Source: CAZXCG01 sp964639205
GTDB lineage: Bacteria > Bacillota > Clostridia > Oscillospirales > Acutalibacteraceae
Length of the DNA stretch: 50,099 nt
Direction of reading: 5' to 3'
Assembly: GCA_964639205.1 (NCBI GenBank)
Contig: CAZXCG010000008.1
Location: 1 to 50,099, forward strand
Part shown: in pieces, positions 1-6,650 of the stretch
Layout of the letters: each line of letters begins with the position of its first letter
Position numbering within the stretch: the first letter of the stretch is position 1
Notes under the pieces: model-generated
Told to the model about the DNA's origin: nothing
Databases searched by the model: none
Seen by the model: the letters and a program-made list of their open reading frames with translations, nothing else
Position numbers and translations under genes: made by a program

Positions 1-282
1 CTAAGTTCAATAAGGGGCTTTGCCCCGTCATTCAACGTGGCAAAGGGCAGCGTTAGCTGCCTGAGGAATCAGTGGGGGATTGTATCCCCCACTGATTCCG
101 AAAATGGAACCCGCCGCCTTAGAGGCGGGGGACATCTTTGCCTAAGTTCAATAAGGGGCTTTGCCCCGTCATTCAACGTGGCAAAGGGCAGCGTTAGCTG
201 CCTGAGGAATCAGTGGGGGATTGTATCCCCCACTGATTCCGAAAATGGAACCCGCCGCCTTAGAGGCGGGGGACATCTTTGC
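1..282 (+). repeat. Two tandem copies of a 141-bp multi-hairpin repeat
   Basis: Copies 1-141 and 142-282 look identical base for base, and a third begins at 283 but runs only about 9 bases. Each copy carries a chain of inverted repeats: GGGGC-TTT-GCCCC; TTTGCC with GGCAAA; GGCAGC-GTTA-GCTGCC; a perfect 14-bp stem around a TGT loop (AATCAGTGGGGGAT and its complement); and CCGCCT-TAG-AGGCGG. The period is divisible by three, so a 100-residue open frame runs through both copies, but it is low-complexity repeat translation and not a credible protein. Related copies occur at five other places in the window, all between genes. Confidence 0.9.
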
Positions 283-307
283 CTAAGTTATAACATCCGC
301 AGACGGC

Positions 308-967
308 TCAATATCCGGCAAGCGAAAGCACTGCCGTAAGATTATGAGGAGTGTTTTTGGAATTTAAAGTCATTCCGGTTTTTATTACCGAAAGCTTAAA
401 TTCCAAATTGCGGCGCTCGTCGCCGGGGGGAGAGCCGCATATTATAGCATTGATAACCGAGCTGTAAAGGGTTTGCAGAATCAATTGCAGCAAGGCGGTA
501 ATCTGCCACGGCTTGCATAATCCAAAAGATTCTGTATTAAAGTTTTCGAGCGTCATAATTTTTTCCGCAAACGGCTTTTCCGTTACAACACTGCCTATTC
601 TGTAATCATAGGATTTCATATTTTCGAACAAATATTTAAGCCTGAGCTTATTGCTGTATAAGGATGTGTTGCCGATGACAGTATCAAAAGCATGCAAAGA
701 GAACGCAAAAAAATCTCCGCCGCAATTCTTAATTTCACTGTTGATAAAATCGGCAAACTTATCGGAAATTGTATTGAGCAGCAGACAAGCCAAATCGCCC
801 TTATCGTCAAAATACTGATAAAAGCTGCTGCGCGAGATACCCGAATTTTTAACAATATTATTTATAGAAATTTTCTCGGGACGGGACTGAAAAAACTCAT
901 TTAAAACGGCGTTTAAAATGCGTCCGCGTTTTTCCTCGGGAAGATTATAAAAAGTACTTTTAATCAA
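308..967 (-). CDS. TetR/AcrR-family transcriptional regulator
   Basis: The N-terminal 50 residues form a typical TetR helix-turn-helix: a helix with RILNAVLNEF, then INNIVKNSGISRSSFYQYFDDKGDL, where the recognition helix is SRSSFYQYF. The remaining part is a variable, mostly helical ligand-binding/dimerisation domain with no recognisable ligand signature. Length is 219 residues, normal for the family. I place the start at a TTG at 967 because GGAGA lies six bases upstream; the longer reading from a TTG at 982 has no spaced ribosome site. No efflux pump or enzyme gene adjoins it, so its target cannot be inferred. It lies between the tandem repeat and the purF terminator. Family certain, function unknown. 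Confidence 0.85.
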   Translation of the reverse strand: MIKSTFYNLPEEKRGRILNAVLNEFFQSRPEKISINNIVKNSGISRSSFYQYFDDKGDLACLLLNTISDKFADFINSEIKNCGGDFFAFSLHAFDTVIGNTSLYSNKLRLKYLFENMKSYDYRIGSVVTEKPFAEKIMTLENFNTESFGLCKPWQITALLQLILQTLYSSVINAIICGSPPGDERRNLEFKLSVIKTGMTLNSKNTPHNLTAVLSLAGY

Positions 968-1094
968 TAACTGTCTCCACAACCTTTAATTTACATATTA
1001 ATTCAATCACAGCTTTGAAGCTGCAACATCATTGACTAAGTTATAGGTTAATACTGTGACAAACACAAAATAAATTTTTGACAAAAAGGTGAAA

Positions 1095-1117
1095 ACCGCG
1101 CCTTCGAAAGACGCGGT
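1095..1117 (-). terminator. Intrinsic terminator downstream of purF
   Basis: ACCGCG and CGCGGT arms enclose an 11-base loop. On the minus strand the hairpin is followed by TTTTCACCTTTTT. It lies 17 bases beyond the purF stop codon, so it plausibly ends the glnN-purF transcript. Confidence 0.75.
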
Positions 1118-1134
1118 AATTAATTAATAAATAT

Positions 1135-2505
1135 TCAAAGGACAGGATATTTGCCGCTGAAGCAGGCGGTGCATATACCCATTCCGTTTACCATACCCTT
1201 CAAGTCGTTCAACTGCATATATCCCAAAGAATCCGCGTCGATCATTTTGCGTATTTCCTCGGTACTGTGGGAAGAGGCAATCAATTGATCGTTGGATGGT
1301 ATATCGGTGCCGTAAAAGCAAGGATACAGAAAAGGCGGCGAACTTATACGCATATGCACCTCGGCGGCGCCGGCGTTTTTAAGCATTTTTATAATATTTG
1401 CCGAGGTGGTGCCGCGCACAATGGAATCGTCCACCAAAATTATGCGCTTACCCTTTACCACCGATTCCAAAACGCTGAGCTTGATTTTAACTCCGGATTC
1501 ACGTTCGCTCTGTTCGGGCTTTATAAAGGTTCTGCCGACATAGCTGTTTTTATGGAATGCCAAGGCAAAAGGTATGCCGGAATACTCAGAGTAGCCTTTT
1601 GCCGCAACAATTCCGGAGTCGGGCACGCCCACAACCAAATCGGCGTCAACCGGATACGCTTTGGCAAGAGCCTCACCCGCGCGTATTCGGGCTTCGTATA
1701 CGCCTATTGAATCTAATACGCTGTCCTCGCGCGCAAAATAAATATACTCAAAAATACAGTGCGCTCGGCGTTTTTTTTGAAGCTCTTTATCGCTGGTGAT
1801 TCCGTCTTTGGTTATTGTAATCAATTCTCCCGGCTCTATATCCCTTACAAAAGCAGCGTCCACAGCCGTAATCGCGCAGCTTTCGGAAGCGACAATGTAA
1901 GAATCACCGCGCTTGCCCAGACACAGCGGCTTGATTCCGAGCGGGTCGCGGACGGCGACGAGCTTTTGCGGACTTATCACCACCAGAGCGTACGCACCCT
2001 TTATTTTGCGAACCGCCTTTTTTACAGCCTCCTGAACCGAAGATGTTGTTACTCTTGCCCTTGCAATATGATAGGCTATGGCTTCGGAATCGGTTGTGGT
2101 CTGGAAAATTGCGCCGGTTTTCTCAAGTCCTCTGCGCATTTCGGCGGCGTTTACAATATTGCCGTTATGTGCAATGGCAAGCATACCTTTTGCATAATTA
2201 AGCACCAGAGGCTGCGCGTTTGCCGCGACGCTCGCTCCGGTTGTTGAATAGCGCACATGCCCTACTCCCAGGTTTCCGTTGAGCGCGAGCATTTCTTTGG
2301 AGGAAAAAACCTCGTTTACGAGCCCTAAACCTTTATAATAATCGATATTCACCGTATTGGCGGTTGTGTCAGTCACCGCTATTCCGCAGGATTCCTGCCC
2401 CCTGTGCTGAAGGGCGGAAAGCCCGTAATAAATCGTTTGGGCGACATTTTCACCGGCAAGACTGTAGACTCCGAACACACCGCATTCTTCATGCAGCTTT
2501 TGCAT
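1135..2505 (-). CDS. purF: Amidophosphoribosyltransferase (PurF), Fe-S type
   Basis: First committed step of purine synthesis: moves the glutamine amide nitrogen to PRPP to give phosphoribosylamine. The class II amidotransferase domain begins HEECGVFG, so Cys8 would become the N-terminal nucleophile after removal of a short propeptide, as in the Bacillus-type enzyme. The PRPP loop is ILVDDSIVRGTT near residue 355. Cysteines in RAHCIFEY (about 247), YPCFYG (about 395) and CTAC (about 446-449) fit the four ligands of the structural [4Fe-4S] cluster of this subclass. Length 456 is usual. ATG start with GGGAG ten bases upstream. It follows glnN by 50 bases with no visible terminator, so co-transcription with glutamine synthetase is likely. 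Confidence 0.96.
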   Translation of the reverse strand: MQKLHEECGVFGVYSLAGENVAQTIYYGLSALQHRGQESCGIAVTDTTANTVNIDYYKGLGLVNEVFSSKEMLALNGNLGVGHVRYSTTGASVAANAQPLVLNYAKGMLAIAHNGNIVNAAEMRRGLEKTGAIFQTTTDSEAIAYHIARARVTTSSVQEAVKKAVRKIKGAYALVVISPQKLVAVRDPLGIKPLCLGKRGDSYIVASESCAITAVDAAFVRDIEPGELITITKDGITSDKELQKKRRAHCIFEYIYFAREDSVLDSIGVYEARIRAGEALAKAYPVDADLVVGVPDSGIVAAKGYSEYSGIPFALAFHKNSYVGRTFIKPEQSERESGVKIKLSVLESVVKGKRIILVDDSIVRGTTSANIIKMLKNAGAAEVHMRISSPPFLYPCFYGTDIPSNDQLIASSHSTEEIRKMIDADSLGYMQLNDLKGMVNGMGICTACFSGKYPVL

Positions 2506-2555
2506 ACGATAAAACTCCCGTTTTTGACTTTAACCGTGCTCTTAATTAAACCCCG

Positions 2556-4652
2556 TCAATCGACGCTGAAAAGCAGATCTCCGTATGTCGGGAACGGCCA
2601 ATATTCAGAGGATGTTTCGCATTCCATTTCGTCGGCGGTGGCGCGGAGCTCCTGCATAGCCGGGATTACTGCGTCCTTATAAAAATCCGCGAATCCCTGA
2701 ACATCGGAGTCGAGAGTTGCCGCTTTTACAAGCGATTCGTCAAGGACGCTGATTTTATTTGTAAGACAGTTAAGAAGCTTTGAAAGCTTTTCAATAAGGG
2801 CTGTTTCGGCATCAACAGGAATCGAAGCTGAAAGCTGCTTTTTGGCAATTACGGATTCTGTCAGCGCGGCTGTGTACTTTGAAACAGCCGGGAAGATTTC
2901 CTTCTTTGCAATGTCAAGCATTGTAAGCGCCTCGATATTGATTGTTTTGGCATAATTTTCGAGCTGAATATCAACGCGCGCCTGCATTTCCGCCTTTGTA
3001 TAAATTTTATGATTCGCGAAAAGCTTGACGTTTTTATCGTCCATATAGTGACTGAGCGCTTCCGGAGTTGAACGCAGGTTCATCAAGCCCCTGCTTTCCG
3101 CCTCTTTTACCCACTCTTCGGAATAATTGTTGCCGTTGAATACAATGCGCTTGTGTTCCTCGAAGGTTTTAATTATTATTTCGTCAACAGCTTTGCCGAA
3201 ATCGTCGGCGTCTTTCAGAATATCATAAAACTGCGAAAGCTCTTCGGCAACAATAGTGTTAAGCATGATGTTTGGGCAGGCAATGTTCAGCGAGGAGCCG
3301 AGCATACGGAACTCAAACTTATTGCCGGTGAAAGCAAACGGCGAGGTTCTGTTGCGGTCTGTGGTATCCTTTTTAAATTCGGGAATCACATCAACGCCCA
3401 TCTCCATTTTTGCCTTGGCCTTTGCTTTATAATCTTCACCCGATTCGTATGATTCAAGTACAGACTCAAGCTCGTCTCCGATATACATAGAAATTATCGC
3501 CGGAGGAGCCTCGTTAGCGCCGAGACGGTGGTCGTTGCCGGCAGTGGCAACCGAAATACGCAGCAAATCCTGATACTCGTCAACGCCCTTAATTACCGCC
3601 GAAAGGAAAATCAGAAACTGCTTATTGCTTTCCGGATGCTTGCCGGGATCGAGAAGATTTTCGCCCAGATTGGTGCTTATGGACCAGTTATTATGCTTGC
3701 CGGAGCCGTTTACACCGGCAAAAGGCTTTTCATGAAGCAGACATACAAGACCGTGGCGCTGCGCCACCTTTTTCATAACCTCCATTGCAAGCTGGTTATG
3801 GTCGGTAGCAAGGTTTGTAGTGGTGAATATCGGAGCCATTTCGTGCTGCGCCGGAGCAACCTCGTTATGCTTTGTTTTTACGTAAACGCCGTATTGCCAA
3901 AGCTCTTCGTCAAGATCCTTCATAAACTCGGCAACTCTTGTTTTTATTGCGCCGAAGTAATGATCTTCAAGCTCCTGACCCTTTGGCGCTTTCGCTCCGA
4001 AAAGCGTTCTTCCGCAATAAATGAGATCCCTGCGCTTATTATATACGTCTTTATCAATAAGAAAATATTCCTGCTCCGGTCCGACGGTGGTAACCACACG
4101 CGTAACATTCTCTTTGCCGAAAAGCCTGAGAATTTTAACAGCCTCGGCGCTTATGCTTTCCATTGAACGTAATAAAGGCGTTTTCTTGTCAAGCACCTCG
4201 CCGGTATATGAGCAGAAAACAGTGGGAATGTAAAGTGAAGAGTCCTTAATAAAAGCGTAAGAAGTCGGATCCCATGCAGTATAGCCTCTTGCCTCAAATG
4301 TGGCGCGTATTCCGCCGTTCGGGAAAGACGAAGCGTCGGGTTCACCCTTAATGAGCTCTTTCCCGCTGAATTCCATTATAACCTTTCCGTCGTCGGTCGG
4401 CGCAATGAAGCTGTCGTGCTTTTCCGCGGTGATTCCGGTCATAGGCTGGAACCAGTGTGTATAGTGGGTGCATCCGTTCTCGACCGCCCAGTCCTTCATA
4501 GCGTTGGCTACTATGTTGGCAACGCCAATATCAAGAGGCACACCGTCATCAATGGTTTTTTTGAGCGCCCTATATGTAGTCTTCGGCAAACGCTCCCTCA
4601 TTGTTTCGTCATTAAAAACCTTTGAAGCGAACATCTCGGGTACATTGAACAT
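2556..4652 (-). CDS. glnN: Glutamine synthetase type III (GlnN)
   Basis: ATP-dependent synthesis of glutamine from glutamate and ammonium, in the cytoplasm. The 698-residue length and the N-terminus (MFNVPEMFASKVFND) are those of GSIII, the long form first known from Bacteroides, rather than the ~450-residue GSI. Visible active-site blocks include EVAPAQHEMAP, NGSGKHNNWS and the glutamate-binding region around GNDHRLGANEAPP. ATG start with AAGGAGA nine bases before it. It has its own promoter and a short structured leader, and diverges from the glutamate synthase operon, so the two halves of the GS/GOGAT cycle share one control region. Identity is secure; regulation by the ANTAR protein of the neighbouring operon is my inference. 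Confidence 0.96.
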   Translation of the reverse strand: MFNVPEMFASKVFNDETMRERLPKTTYRALKKTIDDGVPLDIGVANIVANAMKDWAVENGCTHYTHWFQPMTGITAEKHDSFIAPTDDGKVIMEFSGKELIKGEPDASSFPNGGIRATFEARGYTAWDPTSYAFIKDSSLYIPTVFCSYTGEVLDKKTPLLRSMESISAEAVKILRLFGKENVTRVVTTVGPEQEYFLIDKDVYNKRRDLIYCGRTLFGAKAPKGQELEDHYFGAIKTRVAEFMKDLDEELWQYGVYVKTKHNEVAPAQHEMAPIFTTTNLATDHNQLAMEVMKKVAQRHGLVCLLHEKPFAGVNGSGKHNNWSISTNLGENLLDPGKHPESNKQFLIFLSAVIKGVDEYQDLLRISVATAGNDHRLGANEAPPAIISMYIGDELESVLESYESGEDYKAKAKAKMEMGVDVIPEFKKDTTDRNRTSPFAFTGNKFEFRMLGSSLNIACPNIMLNTIVAEELSQFYDILKDADDFGKAVDEIIIKTFEEHKRIVFNGNNYSEEWVKEAESRGLMNLRSTPEALSHYMDDKNVKLFANHKIYTKAEMQARVDIQLENYAKTINIEALTMLDIAKKEIFPAVSKYTAALTESVIAKKQLSASIPVDAETALIEKLSKLLNCLTNKISVLDESLVKAATLDSDVQGFADFYKDAVIPAMQELRATADEMECETSSEYWPFPTYGDLLFSVD

Positions 4653-4701
4653 TCTGAATCTCTCCTTACATTAAATTAATAAGCAGTCAAAATAAAAAAG
4701 C

Positions 4702-4738
4702 AAAAAAGTTGAAACCAACCGTTTCAGCTTCCTTGCTG
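4702..4738 (-). promoter_or_regulatory. glnN leader: hexaloop hairpin overlapping a terminator-like hairpin
   Basis: Reading the minus strand from the predicted start near 4743, the leader first forms CAGC-AAGGAA-GCTG, a 4-bp stem with a six-base loop with A at position 1 and G at position 4, the mark of ANTAR targets. The 3' side of that hairpin (loop end plus GCTG) is also the start of a second hairpin, TGAAAC-GGTTG-GTTTCA extended by AAG/CTT across one mismatch, followed by a run of T (4702-4707) and another T run. The two cannot form together. The architecture matches the leader at 4973-5040. Only one A1/G4 hexaloop is seen; the usual second one is not evident. Confidence 0.55.
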
Positions 4739-4749
4739 TTCCGAGTTAC

Positions 4750-4778
4750 AGTATATCTCAATAAAAAGGAATTGTCAA
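4750..4778 (-). promoter_or_regulatory. glnN promoter
   Basis: On the minus strand: TTGACA (4778-4773), a 17-base spacer, TATACT (4755-4750). Predicted start about 4743, giving a leader of about 90 nt before the glnN ATG at 4652. Confidence 0.8.
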
Positions 4779-4936
4779 TACCCTTTTTAATTATTTTTTT
4801 AAAACCTGCCTTTATTTTTGCAAGTAAATCAAAATTTACCTGCAAAATCAGTCTCTCCGTCGGCAGAGATTTGCCGAAATTTGCAAATCGGTTGAAAGAT
4901 ATTAAAAATAAAATTTCAATTTCACGATTTTTCCTC

Positions 4937-4965
4937 TTGACATCAAACAACACTTACTGTATAAT
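4937..4965 (+). promoter_or_regulatory. Perfect sigma-A promoter of the glutamate synthase operon
   Basis: TTGACA (4937-4942), 17-base spacer, TATAAT (4960-4965): a full consensus match. Predicted start near 4972. Transcription runs toward the GOGAT genes through a terminator and the repeat/gap region. It diverges from the glnN promoter about 160 bases away. Confidence 0.85.
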
Positions 4966-4972
4966 TACGATT

Positions 4973-5040
4973 GTAACAAGGATGTTGCCCGAGCTGTTTG
5001 CCGTATGCGGTATGCAGCTTGGTAGCGTCCCCTTTTTTTT
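4973..5040 (+). promoter_or_regulatory. GOGAT leader: ANTAR-type hexaloop hairpin exclusive with an intrinsic terminator
   Basis: Hairpin 1: GTAAC-AAGGAT-GTTGC (4973-4988), a 5-bp stem and six-base loop with A1 and G4. Hairpin 2 is a terminator: GGATGTT (4980-4986) pairs with AGCGTCC (5024-5030), and CCGAGCTG (4989-4996) pairs with CAGCTTGG (5015-5022), allowing G-U pairs, with a 2/1 internal loop. A short CCG/CGG stem sits in the apex, and CC plus eight T (5033-5040) follow. The bases GGATGTTGC are shared, so only one hairpin can form. This is the layout expected for ANTAR-protein antitermination. Seen directly: bases and pairings. Inferred: function. Confidence 0.7.
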
Positions 5041-5091
5041 GCCTGAAAACGGCAAAACAGGGCTTTGCCTTTGCAATATCAAAATAATATG

Positions 5092-5164
5092 TAACTTGAG
5101 CGCTGACGTCCCCCCCCGCCTATGAGGCGGCGGATTCCGTTTTCGGAATCGATGGGGATACAAT
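5092..5164 (-). repeat. Partial 141-bp-family repeat copy, left of the gap
   Basis: Reverse-orientation copy containing the 3' half of the unit: a diverged end (TAACTT kept), CCGCCT-ATG-AGGCGG, GATTCCG-TTTT-CGGAATC, and the GGGGATACAAT core, cut by the N run. Bases 5111-5164 match those right of the gap. Confidence 0.85.
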
Positions 5165-5264
5165 NNNNNNNNNNNNNNNNNNNNNNNNNNNNNNNNNNNN
5201 NNNNNNNNNNNNNNNNNNNNNNNNNNNNNNNNNNNNNNNNNNNNNNNNNNNNNNNNNNNNNNNN
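5165..5264. other. Assembly gap of 100 N
   Basis: Exactly 100 N, the usual convention for a scaffold gap of unknown size. It lies inside a repeat: the sequence before it stops in the middle of a unit and the sequence after it restarts at the C-run of the next, so the true interval may hold one or more further tandem copies. Confidence 0.98.
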
Positions 5265-5391
5265 CCCCCCCCGCCTATGAGGCGGCGGATTCCGTTTTCG
5301 GAATCGATGGGGATACAATCCCCCATTGATTTCTCGGGCAGCCAACACTGCCCTTTGCCACGTTGAATGACGGAGCAAACCCCTTGTTGAA
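5265..5391 (-). repeat. 141-bp-family repeat copy, right of the gap
   Basis: Nearly full copy in reverse orientation, ending in the complement of TTCAATAAGG (as TTGTTGAA). The GGCAGC stem reads GGGCAG-TGTTGG-CTGCCC in repeat sense, so its outer pair is G-C here, against G-U at 1-282 and A-U at 37457. It lies in the untranslated leader of the GOGAT operon, about 160 bases before the first gene. Confidence 0.85.
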
Positions 5392-5552
5392 TCTCCCGCT
5401 GAAGCTTTGGGGGACTGACGCTGCGCGCGCATGCTGCATTTTACCGCAGGCTCCGCTTCAAGTAAGCTTGGCGGGGCGTTGCTCCGATTTAAATGAGATT
5501 CTGCGGAGCTGCCGATTTAACCGGCGGCTTCTCAACTGGAGGCTTTACTGTT

Positions 5553-6650
5553 ATGTTAAAAAAAGAAGGTCAAATCCGAATCCCGTCAGGCTGCGCTATT
5601 TCGGGTATTTTCCGTAAAGACGGCAAAAGACAGAACGGCGAAAACATAACCCGCTCTATCGCCGTAATGCGCGACAGAAGCAACGGTCTCGGCGGCGGTT
5701 TCGCCGCATACGGAATTTACCCCGAATTCAAAGACTATTATGCTTTGCATGTGTTTTATAATTCAAGGCGCGCAAAAGACGAAGCCGAGGAATTTATTAA
5801 CAGCCACTTCAATATAGTAAGTATGTCGGTAATGCCGACTAAAACCATTAAAGAAATCACTGACGCTCCCATGATATGGCGCTATTTTATAAAGCCCTTT
5901 TCATATAAATTGGAAGAAACACAGCTCGACGAGGACGAGTTTGTTTTCAGATGCGTAACAAAAATCAACGCGGAATTTGAGGGTGTATACGTCTTTTCAA
6001 GCGGTAAAGACATGGGCGCGTTTAAGGCTGTTGGTTACCCGGAAGATGTTTCGCGCTTTTACCGTTTGGACGAATACGAAGCATATTGCTGGACTGCCCA
6101 CGGCAGATACCCCACAAACACACCCGGATGGTGGGGCGGAGCGCACCCTTTTGCAATGCTGGACACCTCTGTGGTACATAACGGAGAAATTTCCTCTTAT
6201 GACGCCAACCGCCGCTATATCGAAATGTTCGGATACAACTGCGCGCTGCTTACCGACACCGAGGTCATAACTTATATTATAGATTATCTTGTCAGAAAAC
6301 AGGGGCTGAGCTTCAAGGACGCGGCGAACGTCATGGCGGCGCCGTTCTGGCAGACTATAGACAATCTGCCGGAAAACGAACGCAAGCGCTGTAAATATTT
6401 AAGAAACACGTTTGCAAGCTTGCTGGTTACGGGACCTTTTTCGATTCTTGTCGGCTACAGCGGCGGCATAATGGCGCTTAACGACCGTTTAAAGCTGCGC
6501 TCAATGGTAGTAGCCGAAAAGGGAAAAACCGTCTATCTGGCAAGCGAAGAAAGCGCTATCCGCATGGTAGAAGCAAGCCCGGATAAGGTATGGTCGCCTA
6601 AAGGCGGAGAACCGGTAATCGTTCAGCTTGAAAGGAAGGAAGAAGCATAA
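5553..6650 (+). CDS. Split glutamate synthase, glutamine amidotransferase subunit
   Basis: A 365-residue class II (Ntn) glutaminase module, equal to the first domain of GltB but encoded alone. Cys14 in SGCAISGIF is the predicted nucleophile after propeptide removal; GRYPTN, HNGEISSYD and the LTDTEV segment are the usual glutamine-site blocks. It should release ammonia from glutamine for the synthase subunit next door. The ATG at 5553 is chosen because GGAGG lies ten bases upstream; the open frame extends upstream to 5493 without a better site. Its TAA overlaps the next ATG by one base. Similar stand-alone modules occur in archaeal-type and clostridial GOGAT and in methylglutamate synthase operons; the neighbours here favour GOGAT. 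Confidence 0.88.
   Translation: MLKKEGQIRIPSGCAISGIFRKDGKRQNGENITRSIAVMRDRSNGLGGGFAAYGIYPEFKDYYALHVFYNSRRAKDEAEEFINSHFNIVSMSVMPTKTIKEITDAPMIWRYFIKPFSYKLEETQLDEDEFVFRCVTKINAEFEGVYVFSSGKDMGAFKAVGYPEDVSRFYRLDEYEAYCWTAHGRYPTNTPGWWGGAHPFAMLDTSVVHNGEISSYDANRRYIEMFGYNCALLTDTEVITYIIDYLVRKQGLSFKDAANVMAAPFWQTIDNLPENERKRCKYLRNTFASLLVTGPFSILVGYSGGIMALNDRLKLRSMVVAEKGKTVYLASEESAIRMVEASPDKVWSPKGGEPVIVQLERKEEA

Noticed and set aside
37..339. 100-residue open frame through the tandem repeat
   Set aside because: It translates the same 47-residue unit twice, arises from a period divisible by three, lies in hairpin DNA, and has no ribosome site. Similar frames in other copies are broken.
3528..4166. 212-residue frame on the plus strand opposite glnN
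   Set aside because: Antisense shadow of a secure glutamine synthetase gene with no start signal.
4981..5040. Possible T-box or SRP RNA in the GOGAT leader because of GGTAGCG...GTCCCC and the T run
   Set aside because: The T-box core GGTGGNACCGCG and a specifier stem are absent, and the SRP GGTCCGGAAGGAAGCAGC core is absent. The bases are better explained as a terminator with an alternative hairpin.
4709..5125. 138-residue open frame on the plus strand between the nitrogen promoters
   Set aside because: Low-complexity translation over two promoters and the terminator, no start signal, no recognisable domain.
5079..5432. Minus-strand frames crossing the N run
   Set aside because: They consist of repeat sequence joined through unknown bases, so they have no evidential value.
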